From: Clostridia bacterium
GTDB lineage: Bacteria > Bacillota > Clostridia > Oscillospirales > CAG-272
Assembly: GCA_017443595.1 (NCBI GenBank)
Contig: JAFSYU010000038.1
Location: 1 to 34,177 of the forward strand
DNA: 34,177 nt
Direction: 5' to 3'
In this document: one piece after another, positions 25,993 through 32,559 of the stretch
How positions within the stretch are numbered: position 1 is the stretch's first letter
How the letters are laid out: every line of letters starts with the position of its first letter
Translations under genes and position numbers: made by a program
The notes under the pieces: model-generated
The model's database searches: none
What the model was told of the DNA's origin: nothing
The model's input: the letters and a program-made list of their open reading frames with translations, nothing else

Positions 25993-26144
25993 AAAAACCT
26001 CGTCCGTAGACGTAGTTTATTTATCAAAGGCAGGACAAATGAAATCGAGGCTTCGCCTCGGTGAGATCTTCGGTCTTCGACCTCAGGTGAAATCACTCGC
26101 TTCGCTCACGGTGAAATTAAATCCACCCGCCCGACAGGGTGGAT
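25993..26144. repeat. Modular hairpin array (four RTGARATY-headed hairpins) beside a duplicated terminator
   Basis: Between the HD-GYP promoter and tRNA-Gln there is no coding sequence. The stretch begins with a decayed copy of the tRNA terminator (AAAAACCTCGTC, 25993-26004, with partner GACGTAGTTT at 26009-26018). Four units follow, each headed by RTGARATY: ATGAAATC 26039, GTGAGATC 26061, GTGAAATC 26087 and GTGAAATT 26111 (spacing 22, 26 and 24). Each head precedes a small dyad: CGAGGC-TTC-GCCTCG (26046-26060), GGTC-TTC-GACC (centre ~26076), an imperfect CTCGC-TTCG-CTC stem (~26096-26107) and ATCCACCC-loop-GGGTGGAT (26121-26144). Each short loop is TTC in the first two. This resembles hairpin-rich intergenic repeats of some gut clostridia; no name is claimed. 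Confidence 0.75.
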
Positions 26145-26151
26145 CTAGTTG

Positions 26152-26181
26152 AAAAAACCTCGTCTTTCGACGAGGTTTTTT
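26152..26181. terminator. Intrinsic terminator of tRNA-Gln (bidirectional)
   Basis: AAAAAACCTCGTC (26152-26164), loop TTTC, GACGAGGTTTTTT (26169-26181): a perfect 13-bp stem with U-tracts on both strands. It begins one base after the tRNA CCA end. Confidence 0.95.
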
Positions 26182-26182
26182 C

Positions 26183-26258
26183 TGGCTGCGGCACTAGGAT
26201 TCGAACCTAGGTGATGACGGAGTCAGAGTCCGTTGCCTTACCGCTTGGCGATGCCGCA
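26183..26258 (-). tRNA. tRNA-Gln, anticodon CUG
   Basis: The 76-base cloverleaf includes the encoded CCA. The acceptor stem TGCGGCA/TGCCGCA pairs fully, with discriminator G. The anticodon arm is ACGGA-CTCTGAC-TCCGT, giving loop anticodon CTG after T33, hence glutamine (CAG codons). The D arm (GCC-AAGCGGTAA-GGC) and T arm (CCTAG-GTTCGAAT-CCTAG) are regular. A promoter lies 20 bases upstream and a terminator directly downstream, so it is a single-gene transcription unit. Confidence 0.97.
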
Positions 26259-26277
26259 ATGTTTGATTGCGGGTGCT

Positions 26278-26306
26278 ATTATATCAAATAGTGTTCGATT
26301 TGTCAA
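26278..26306 (-). promoter_or_regulatory. Perfect-consensus promoter of tRNA-Gln
   Basis: Minus strand TTGACA (26306-26301), 17 bases, TATAAT (26283-26278). Confidence 0.93.
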
Positions 26307-26325
26307 GAGGTTTTTTGAAAAAATA

Positions 26326-26934
26326 TCAATTTTCGTAACTGTTTTTAAGCGTCATTTTTGCAAAAAACTCCGGAGTGTGAAAATCCGGTTTTTCGGTTTT
26401 TACCGGCGCAAACGAGCCGTAATGGACAATCTCGCATTCATCTCCGCACTTATAGAAATTTCCGTATATAACGCTGTTTTCTCTGTAAGCGCACGATCCG
26501 TAAACAGATCTTATGATATCAAGACTGACAAATATTTCCGCCGTCCATCTGTTTTTATATCTTCTTATCCTGACCTGCGGAAAACTGCCGGCTATTTTAT
26601 CAAGCCGTGTTCTGTTGCCTCTGCCCTCTCCGTACGCGGACAGTATCGCCCCGTTTGCATTCACCTCGCAATTTACGTACCCGCCGTTTTTATAGCGGGC
26701 AAAAAATTCAAGGCAGCTGTCGGTATATACGGGATCCATATTGTCAAAATATACCGCTTTCGGGTTTGTTTCGTACGTTGTAAGTCTTGCAATAAACCCT
26801 TTTCCCGGCATAAAAGCGAGCTGTGCGTACGTTTTCGGCCTGTATTCTCCGCCCCAGGCGTAATTATCAACGTAAGCCTTTTTTATTTTTCTGAAATCCG
26901 GCTTATCCGTTATCAGTATTTCATATTCTTTCAT
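26326..26934 (-). CDS. Cytosolic CBM9-like carbohydrate-binding-family protein
   Basis: The 202-residue protein has no signal peptide. It resembles stand-alone carbohydrate-binding family 9-like proteins: an early AQLAFMPGKGFIARL strand pair, the VYTDSCLEFFARYKNGGYVNCEVNANGAIL core (key features: Asp-Ser-Cys-Leu-Glu-Phe then Asn-Glu-Asn-Gly), and a late WTAEIFVSLDIIRSVYG. These proteins are often next to glycoside hydrolases; here it sits in an operon with a DUF3048 lipoprotein and an S1 protein. Its ATG overlaps the DUF3048 stop by four bases. No catalytic residues are recognised. No terminator is obvious before the tRNA promoter downstream. Confidence 0.75.
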   Translation of the reverse strand: MKEYEILITDKPDFRKIKKAYVDNYAWGGEYRPKTYAQLAFMPGKGFIARLTTYETNPKAVYFDNMDPVYTDSCLEFFARYKNGGYVNCEVNANGAILSAYGEGRGNRTRLDKIAGSFPQVRIRRYKNRWTAEIFVSLDIIRSVYGSCAYRENSVIYGNFYKCGDECEIVHYGSFAPVKTEKPDFHTPEFFAKMTLKNSYEN

Positions 26935-28040
26935 TTGTTTTCAGCCTTTTCAAATTCTATCTTGCCGGAAAGACGCGGGGATACGACCGCGACGTAAGTG
27001 TTGCCCGCGGCAATTTTAAGCGGAGTGAGACCGTCTGTTTCGTACAGTCTTATCGGATTAGTACCGTCCGTACGCTGCCATTTTATCATAACGCTGCTGC
27101 CGCCGTATACGTAGTATCCGCTGCCGCTGCCGTTGTTTACGACTTCCATCTCGCCCGTGCTCTGATCTATCGTGTTATAATCCGCGATCAAAAGAATAAG
27201 ATTCGTGAATGAAAGCGGTTTTCCCGTCTCGGCGTCCGTATGCGGCTCTCCGTACTGAGATCTTGTATATTTGTTCGTAAGCGTTGAATATGAATATTCG
27301 ACAGTTGCGTTTGTTGAAAACGGTATGCTTAAATACGTGCAGTATTTGCCGTTGTTCATCTCTCTGTTAAGAAGATAATCCGTTATTTCATAAGGCGATG
27401 TGCGCGCGGAGACGGAAAGAGATACGCCGTACTGCGAAGCTCTTGCTTTGAGTCCGCTTGCGTCCGTTACAACGCTGTTTTCAAACCCTCTCGCCTTATT
27501 CAAAAGTTCGTCTCTGTAAAAGCCGGGCGTCATATCTCCGACTATTGCGTCAAGCGCCGTGATACCGCGTGATACCTGTGCTTTGTTTCCGCTCGCAGTC
27601 GTTCCGGCCTGAACGAATACGGCGTTATGATTTGCGGCAAAATCATAAAAATACGTTCTTGAATCTATTACAGGACCTACTTTGCTTACAAGAGAAACGT
27701 CGGAATAAACGGCAAGAAAACGCGTTATACCGCCTTCAACGAGAGCCTCGTATAATACCGCGGCTTTTGATAACCCGTATTGCGGAGACGCTTTTCTGTC
27801 GTTTTTGACGACTACCGCAACGGGACGCGAATACGTGTAATCCTTATCGGACGGTTCTCCCGTCAAAGGATCCGTAAACGCCGGCTTTATTATCTGCTGC
27901 GTCTCCGTCACTTCCGCCTCGGTCTCCTCCGTTTCCGTTTCGGTCGTCTGCGGGTATATGAAGCTGTTTATCACGTCGCACGATACCGTGTTTACAGTAA
28001 TTGCCGCCAAAAGCATAAGCAGTATGATCTTTCTTTTCAT
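26931..28040 (-). CDS. yerB: DUF3048 domain lipoprotein (YerB family)
   Basis: A 369-residue lipoprotein with lipobox TVSC (Cys21) and a Thr/Glu-rich linker (~32-48). The DUF3048 N-terminal domain is unmistakable: YSRPVAVVVKNDRKASPQYGLSKA region (key elements RPVAVVVKND and PQYGLSKA), ALVEGGITRFLAVYSD, and KVGPVIDSRTYFYDFA. The C-terminal domain (~245-360) includes the NLILLIADYN and SGSGYYVYGGSSVMIKW strands. B. subtilis YerB is of unknown biochemical role, on the cell surface and near wall-related functions. It lies 20 bases after the S1-domain gene and overlaps the CBM9-like gene. Confidence 0.93.
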   Translation of the reverse strand: MKRKIILLMLLAAITVNTVSCDVINSFIYPQTTETETEETEAEVTETQQIIKPAFTDPLTGEPSDKDYTYSRPVAVVVKNDRKASPQYGLSKAAVLYEALVEGGITRFLAVYSDVSLVSKVGPVIDSRTYFYDFAANHNAVFVQAGTTASGNKAQVSRGITALDAIVGDMTPGFYRDELLNKARGFENSVVTDASGLKARASQYGVSLSVSARTSPYEITDYLLNREMNNGKYCTYLSIPFSTNATVEYSYSTLTNKYTRSQYGEPHTDAETGKPLSFTNLILLIADYNTIDQSTGEMEVVNNGSGSGYYVYGGSSVMIKWQRTDGTNPIRLYETDGLTPLKIAAGNTYVAVVSPRLSGKIEFEKAENK

Positions 28041-28060
28041 TTTAACGTCCTTTCGTTTTT

Positions 28061-28993
28061 CTATGTAAAATCGGTCTCTGTCAGTTTTGACGATACGGGT
28101 GTTGAATATATGAAGCGGTAAACGTGCGTCACGTTTTCCGGAACGTAATATTTCAGCGGTGACGGATGTGATCTGCCCTGTTTTCCAACGATAACGAGCT
28201 TTACTTTCATTTTCTTCGGGTCAACGCTTTTGATATATACGGCGACCTCGTCTCCGGGCTCAACGTCGTCTCTGTATTCGGACAAACCGGAAAGATTAGG
28301 CGATAGTTCAATAAATATCCCGTAAGGCTCAATGCCGCGCACAACGCCTCTGACGGTCTGTCCGGGCATGAACTGAGCTGCGTTTTCCTCCCAAGTGCCG
28401 AGCAGCTCTTTGAGAGTTAGAAACATTCTGAACGGGTCTTTTTCAATACGGCTGACGACGCATTTTATATCGTCTCCGGCTCTTAACCTGTCCTGTGAAT
28501 GCGATATGCGTGACACGGAAATGCAATCTATCGGCAAAAGCGCCGTAATACCGCAGCCTACGTCTGCAAAAGCTCCGAATTTTTCCGTATGAGTCACTCT
28601 GCAATTTATAACGTCGCCGGGCTGAAGATACGATATATAATCTTCCGTACATTCTCTCTGCGCGTCCGCACGGGAAAGAACCGCGCTCTTTGTTTCACCG
28701 TTTTCAATTATATCTTTGATCTTGAAACAAACGGGTTTTCCCACGCGGGTGATAACGGCTATATCTTTAACAGGCCCGCCGTCCGGTGAGTACACCGTTT
28801 CATTATACGGTATCACGCCGGTGATGACGCCGAGATCTAACGTAAGATCAAGATCCTTTGAACAAGAGGTAACTATCCCTTCAAGCGTTTTCCCGGTCTG
28901 ATGCGCAAGACGCAGTCCCGCTTCGTTTCTTATATATCCCGTATTCTCCGCGGTGCCGTATAAACGTCCCTCGGGGACAAAACTGTTTTGCAT
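28061..28993 (-). CDS. S1 RNA-binding-domain protein (ribosomal protein S1-like, three S1 domains)
   Basis: The 310-residue protein contains three S1 (OB-fold) domains at ~35-108, 124-195 and 210-270. The second and third are the clearest: GDVINCRVTHTEKFGAFADV and GQTVRGVVRGIEPYGIFIEL, each with the aromatic-Gly RNA-binding face. The first is divergent (LEGIVTSCSKDLDLTLDLG). E. coli S1 has six domains and many Firmicute RpsA-like proteins have four, so three is short. It may bind mRNA at the 30S subunit or serve a regulatory role. ATG 28993 follows GGAGG. A leader hairpin touches this site. It heads the operon with DUF3048 and CBM9-like genes. Confidence 0.85.
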   Translation of the reverse strand: MQNSFVPEGRLYGTAENTGYIRNEAGLRLAHQTGKTLEGIVTSCSKDLDLTLDLGVITGVIPYNETVYSPDGGPVKDIAVITRVGKPVCFKIKDIIENGETKSAVLSRADAQRECTEDYISYLQPGDVINCRVTHTEKFGAFADVGCGITALLPIDCISVSRISHSQDRLRAGDDIKCVVSRIEKDPFRMFLTLKELLGTWEENAAQFMPGQTVRGVVRGIEPYGIFIELSPNLSGLSEYRDDVEPGDEVAVYIKSVDPKKMKVKLVIVGKQGRSHPSPLKYYVPENVTHVYRFIYSTPVSSKLTETDFT

Positions 28994-29000
28994 ATTCTTT

Positions 29001-29042
29001 TCCTCCGCTTTAAACTGATATATACTATTACAGTCAAAGCGG
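29001..29042 (-). promoter_or_regulatory. Leader hairpin adjoining the ribosome site of the S1-domain gene
   Basis: On the minus strand CCGCTTTGACTG (29042-29031) can pair with CAGTTTAAAGCGG (29017-29005), with a one-versus-two base internal loop and a 13-base apical loop. The 3' arm ends in the first two bases of the GGAGGA ribosome site (29006-29001), so folding could restrict ribosome entry. Confidence 0.55.
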
Positions 29043-29070
29043 AAATATGCACAACCGCATTTGTATAACC

Positions 29071-29099
29071 ATTATACACTATTTTTTGGTATTTGTATA
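29071..29099 (-). promoter_or_regulatory. Predicted promoter of the S1-domain gene operon
   Basis: Minus strand TATACA (29099-29094), 17 bases, TATAAT (29076-29071). The -35 box is weak. It is divergent from the tsaE promoter. Confidence 0.6.
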
Positions 29100-29130
29100 G
29101 TAATAACTAAAAATTTTTTTGAAAAAAGAC

Positions 29131-29159
29131 TTTATTTTTTTTTCATTATGTGTTATAAT
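29131..29159 (+). promoter_or_regulatory. Predicted extended -10 promoter of the tsaE operon
   Basis: TATAAT at 29154-29159 preceded by TG (29151-29152) one base before it, an extended -10. The -35 region (29131-29136, TTTATT) is poor. Transcription should start near 29166. Confidence 0.65.
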
Positions 29160-29161
29160 AC

Positions 29162-29190
29162 GACAAAACGGGCAAATCGTCCGTTTTGTC
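29162..29190 (+). promoter_or_regulatory. Perfect 10-bp dyad over the tsaE operon start site (possible operator)
   Basis: GACAAAACGG (29162-29171) and CCGTTTTGTC (29181-29190) are perfect inverted repeats with a 9-base spacer. The left arm starts 3 bases after the -10 box, so it covers the likely start site; this suits a repressor operator. No U-tract follows, so it is not a terminator. Confidence 0.55.
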
Positions 29191-29216
29191 TGAATTGATT
29201 TACGGAGGTTGCCCGC

Positions 29217-29633
29217 TTGATAATACACTCATCTGACACAGCTGAAACGGAAAAAGCGGGCGCGGAGCTTGCAAAAAAACTTAAACCGCGTGATTTTGTA
29301 GCGCTGTACGGCGATCTCGGAGCCGGAAAGACCGCGTTCGTACGCGGCGCCGCATCCGTTCTTTGCCCCGGAGCCGCCGTCTGCAGTCCCACTTATGCGA
29401 TAATGAACAGATACGACGGAAATACTGCCGTTTATCACTTTGATCTGTACAGGATAACGGACGGGGACGATCTGTACAGCACCGGTTATTACGATATTAT
29501 TGAAGAAAACGCCGTATTTTTCTGCGAGTGGTGCGAAAAATGTCCGGAAGCTATACCGGACGGCGCGATAAAAGTCCGGATTTCACGCGAAGGCGACGGA
29601 AGGAGGATAGAAATTGCTGATACTTTCTCTTGA
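29217..29633 (+). CDS. tsaE: tRNA t6A synthesis ATPase TsaE
   Basis: TsaE is the ATPase of the TsaBDE complex that makes threonylcarbamoyladenosine at tRNA position 37. The 138-residue protein carries Walker A GDLGAGKT at 32-39, followed by AFVRG and the conserved SPTYAIMNRY, then a Walker B-like FDLYRI and FCEWCEKC. Translation starts at TTG 29217, eight bases after GGAGG. It is first in an operon and overlaps tsaB by 20 bases. tsaD, usually nearby, is not in this window. Confidence 0.95.
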   Translation: MIIHSSDTAETEKAGAELAKKLKPRDFVALYGDLGAGKTAFVRGAASVLCPGAAVCSPTYAIMNRYDGNTAVYHFDLYRITDGDDLYSTGYYDIIEENAVFFCEWCEKCPEAIPDGAIKVRISREGDGRRIEIADTFS

Positions 29634-30303
29634 CACTTCATCCGTGTCCGCCTCGTGCGCGCTTGTCGAAGACGGAAAGACCGTTGCCGCCGGATTCCTG
29701 AACGCTAAGATAACTCACAGCGCGACGCTTATGCCTATGATAGAAAATCTTTTCTCGGTTTCCGGCAGAAAAATATCAGACGTTAATATGTTTGCCGCAA
29801 CGTCCGGCCCCGGCTCGTTTACCGGAGTCAGAATAGGAGCTTCTATCCTTCTCGGGCTTGCGTTCGGCAAAAACGTTCCGTGCGTCGGCGTATCCGCTTT
29901 GCAAACGACAGCGTATCCTTTTGACAATGAAATATACTGCGGTAAGATAATTTGTCCCGTTATGGACGCGCGGCGCGGTCAGTTCTACAACGCTTTGTTC
30001 AAAGACGGAAAAAGACTTACACCGGACCGTGCGTTAAGCGCTGAAGAGCTTTCAAAAGAGCTGAAAAACTACGGTGATCCTGTTATTATCTGCGGTGACG
30101 GATATGAGCTTGCGGAAAAACTGATGCCGGATATACCTCTTATAACACCCCCGGCGCAGCTTTTATATCCCACCGCGGCAAACGCCGCGAGGCTGGCATT
30201 AAAGATCTATGAAAGCGCAGAAGATAAAAGCATATTTACCGATTTTGCTTTCAAACCAGTTTACCTGCGGCCTTCACAGGCTGAAAGAAATCTGCAACAA
30301 TAA
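29614..30303 (+). CDS. tsaB: tRNA t6A synthesis protein TsaB
   Basis: TsaB is the non-catalytic partner of TsaD in t6A synthesis, with an ASKHA (actin-like) fold. The 229-residue protein begins LILSLDTSSVSASCAL and contains THSATLMPMI and the hallmark ATSGPGSFTGVRIGAS. PVMDARRGQFYNALF (~110-124) matches the second half of the family. A TTG start (29614) is supported by AAGGAGG 7-8 bases upstream; it lies inside the tsaE 3' end. The rimI gene that often follows is replaced by rpiB. Confidence 0.95.
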   Translation: MLILSLDTSSVSASCALVEDGKTVAAGFLNAKITHSATLMPMIENLFSVSGRKISDVNMFAATSGPGSFTGVRIGASILLGLAFGKNVPCVGVSALQTTAYPFDNEIYCGKIICPVMDARRGQFYNALFKDGKRLTPDRALSAEELSKELKNYGDPVIICGDGYELAEKLMPDIPLITPPAQLLYPTAANAARLALKIYESAEDKSIFTDFAFKPVYLRPSQAERNLQQ

Positions 30304-30320
30304 TTAAGGAGAATATAAAA

Positions 30321-30764
30321 ATGGAAAAAAAGATACTTGCTATAGGCTGTGATCACGGCGGTTATGAACTCAAAGAAGCGATCAAGACTTATCTTACGGC
30401 AAACAATATTGAGTTTACCGACTTCGGCTGCGACGGTGAATCCGTCAACTATCCGGATTACGCGGATAAGGTCTGCCGCGCGATACAGAGCGGCAAATGC
30501 TACCGCGGCATACTTGTATGCGGTACCGGCATAGGTATGAGCATGGCGGCTAACAAGCACAAGGGCATACGCGCCGCGTGCTGCTCGGACACGTTTTCCG
30601 CAAGGATGACGCGCGCCCACAACGACGCAAACGTACTTTGCTTAGGCGGCAGAGTAGTTGGTTTCGGCCTTGCCATAGATATGGTGGAGCTTTTCCTGAA
30701 AACCGAATTTGAAGGCGGAAGACATCAGGTACGCGTTGATATGCTTACCGCTTTGGAAAAATAA
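30321..30764 (+). CDS. rpiB: Ribose 5-phosphate isomerase B
   Basis: RpiB interconverts ribulose 5-phosphate and ribose 5-phosphate in the pentose phosphate pathway. The 147-residue protein opens AIGCDHGGYELKEAI; the catalytic Cys67 sits in VCGTGIGMSMAANK and His100 in RAHNDANVLCLGGR. The related lacA/lacB sugar isomerases share the fold, but the Asp11-His12 and Cys67 pattern fits RpiB. It is 17 bases after tsaB with an AAGGAG site. Confidence 0.95.
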   Translation: MEKKILAIGCDHGGYELKEAIKTYLTANNIEFTDFGCDGESVNYPDYADKVCRAIQSGKCYRGILVCGTGIGMSMAANKHKGIRAACCSDTFSARMTRAHNDANVLCLGGRVVGFGLAIDMVELFLKTEFEGGRHQVRVDMLTALEK

Positions 30765-30782
30765 TATACAAGGAGAAAAAAT

Positions 30783-31904
30783 ATGTATACCAAAAGACCT
30801 CCTCTCGGCTGGAACTCCTGGAACACCTTCGGCAACGACATAAGCGAAGAACTTTTGATGCAGACCGCGGACGCCATGATCGAAAAGGGTCTGAAGGACG
30901 CGGGATACGAGTACGTCGTTATAGACGACTGCTGGTCTCTGCTTGAAAGAGACGCAAACGGCGACATAGTTACCGACCCGCAGAAATTCCCGCACGGAAT
31001 GAAATATTTATCGGATTATATACATTCCAAAGGTTTGAAATTCGGTATGTATTCCTGCGCCGGCGTCAAAACCTGCGCCGGTTATCCGTCAAGCTATCAC
31101 AATGAATTCCGTGATGCAAAGCTTTTTGCGTCTTTCGGCGTAGATTTTCTCAAATACGATTTCTGCAACGTCCCGCAGGGCGCAAACGGACCGCTTCTTT
31201 ATCATACGATGGGTATGGCGCTCAAAGAATCCGGACGCGATATACTTTTCTCCGCCTGCAACTGGGGCGCCGATCACGTTGAAACGTGGATCCGTTCATC
31301 GGGCGCCGGAATGTATCGCTCTACCGGCGATATAAACGACAATTTCTCATCCGTGCGCGACATTGCTCTTTCTCAGGTAGATAAGATAGCATATTCCGGC
31401 ATAGGCTGCTATAACGATATAGATATGCTGATAGTCGGAATGTATAACCGCGGCAACGTAAGAAACGGCGGCTGTACCGACGTTGACTACAAGACGCATT
31501 TCTCCGTATGGTGTATGTTCGCATCTCCGCTTATGATAGGCTGCGATATAAGAAACGTAAACGACGTGTCTCTTGCTCTGCTAAAGCATAAGGACCTGCT
31601 CCGTATCAATCAGGACGAGGAATGCAGAACGCCTTTCGTATGCGGCGACAACGGCAATAAAGGGCTTGTATTCTTCCGTCATCTTTCTGATAACGAATAC
31701 GCGCTCATGTTCGTGAACTTTGCGGACGAGGAAGCCGAGATAACGCTTGATCTTGATAAGATCGGTCTCTGGAACGGCTGCGGTTACGGCTTGTCCGCAA
31801 GAGATATATTTACAAACGAAAAAACGGTCATATCCGGCACACGTACGGAAAAATTAGCCGGACACGACAGTAAGGTATTCCTTTGCAGAACGAAAGCTTT
31901 ATAA
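30783..31904 (+). CDS. Alpha-galactosidase, glycoside hydrolase family 27
   Basis: GH27 enzymes release terminal alpha-galactose (or related sugars) from oligosaccharides. The 373-residue protein has no signal peptide, so it acts on imported sugars. The family opening PPLGWNSWNTFG is followed by VVIDDCW, LKFGMYSCAGVKTC, the nucleophile Asp126 in LKYDFCN, and the acid/base Asp183 in RSTGDI. FASPLMIGCDIRNV marks the end of the barrel, and a small beta domain (~280-370) closes the chain. It lies 18 bases after rpiB with AAGGAG; its last 22 bases overlap the ruvX frame. alpha-N-acetylgalactosaminidase activity cannot be ruled out. Confidence 0.95.
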   Translation: MYTKRPPLGWNSWNTFGNDISEELLMQTADAMIEKGLKDAGYEYVVIDDCWSLLERDANGDIVTDPQKFPHGMKYLSDYIHSKGLKFGMYSCAGVKTCAGYPSSYHNEFRDAKLFASFGVDFLKYDFCNVPQGANGPLLYHTMGMALKESGRDILFSACNWGADHVETWIRSSGAGMYRSTGDINDNFSSVRDIALSQVDKIAYSGIGCYNDIDMLIVGMYNRGNVRNGGCTDVDYKTHFSVWCMFASPLMIGCDIRNVNDVSLALLKHKDLLRINQDEECRTPFVCGDNGNKGLVFFRHLSDNEYALMFVNFADEEAEITLDLDKIGLWNGCGYGLSARDIFTNEKTVISGTRTEKLAGHDSKVFLCRTKAL

Positions 31905-32521
31905 GATGCACCGGCTGCGGCTCGGCGCTGACGAAGGACGAGATCGCGCTTCATAAAAAGCTGATAAACCGCGGGGCTGCGGAACATCTTTGCATACGCT
32001 GCCTTGCCGCTCATTTCAGCGTCGGCGTTGACAGTCTGTATGATAAAATAAAGCAATTTCGGCTCACGGGATGCACGCTGTTTGAGGAAGATAAAAAACC
32101 GCGTTATCTCGGCGTTGATTACGGAGACGTAAGAACGGGGATCGCCATATCCGACGAGACGAATATTCTTGCAAACGCTTTAGGCTGTATTAAAGAAGAA
32201 TGGGCGCCCAAGCTGACCGAGAAGATAAAGGAGTATATCGTATCATACGATATAACCGACGTTGTTTTAGGCGATCCGGTCAATATGAACGGATCAAGAG
32301 GTCCGCGGTCCGAAAAGGCGCACGCGTTAGCGGAGCTTATCAAAACGGTATGCGGCGTGAACGTTATATTATATGACGAGCGTCTGACAACGGTATCCGC
32401 GCATAATTATTTGTCCGAAAGCAATATACGCGGCAAAAAGCGCAAGGAAACCGTTGATAAACTCGCCGCCGAAATAATCCTTCAGGCATTCCTTGATTCC
32501 GTACCTAAAAAGACTTTATAA
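31883..32521 (+). CDS. ruvX: Zinc-ribbon-like domain fused to RuvX/YqgF Holliday-junction resolvase-like nuclease
   Basis: Residues ~74-208 are a complete RuvX/YqgF RNase H-fold domain: RYLGVDYGDVRTGIAISD with Asp79, GDPVNMNGSRG, YDERLTT with Glu166, and VDKLAAEIILQAFLD with Asp192. RuvX/YqgF is tied to 16S rRNA 5' processing and Holliday junction cleavage. Residues ~9-67 add a domain with CxxC at 9-12 and CxxC at 37-40, similar to a small stand-alone clostridial zinc-ribbon protein (TKDEIALHKKLINRGA, then CIRCLAAHF, GCTLF). The start is a TTG at 31883, preceded by TAAGG; an ATG later is out of frame. The overlap with the GH27 3' end is 22 bases. It ends the plus-strand operon. Confidence 0.88.
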   Translation: MQNESFIRCTGCGSALTKDEIALHKKLINRGAAEHLCIRCLAAHFSVGVDSLYDKIKQFRLTGCTLFEEDKKPRYLGVDYGDVRTGIAISDETNILANALGCIKEEWAPKLTEKIKEYIVSYDITDVVLGDPVNMNGSRGPRSEKAHALAELIKTVCGVNVILYDERLTTVSAHNYLSESNIRGKKRKETVDKLAAEIILQAFLDSVPKKTL

Positions 32522-32528
32522 AAAATTG

Positions 32529-32558
32529 CGGCAGACTTTTTTCGTCTGCCGTTGTTTT
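32529..32558. terminator. Intrinsic terminator after ruvX, between convergent genes
   Basis: CGGCAGAC (32529-32536) pairs with GTCTGCCG (32544-32551), then TTGTTTTTTT on the plus strand. It lies at the ends of ruvX and the GH5-like gene. Confidence 0.93.
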
Positions 32559-32559
32559 T

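Noticed and set aside
25993..26181. CRISPR array
   Set aside because: Heads are only 8 bases, spacing is 22-26, the intervening units are self-complementary and there are no cas genes.
26172..26316. Direct repeat GAGGTTTTTT on both sides of tRNA-Gln as a possible attachment site pair
   Set aside because: Only 10 bases, low complexity, and explained on one side by the terminator and on the other by chance next to the promoter; no integrase nearby.
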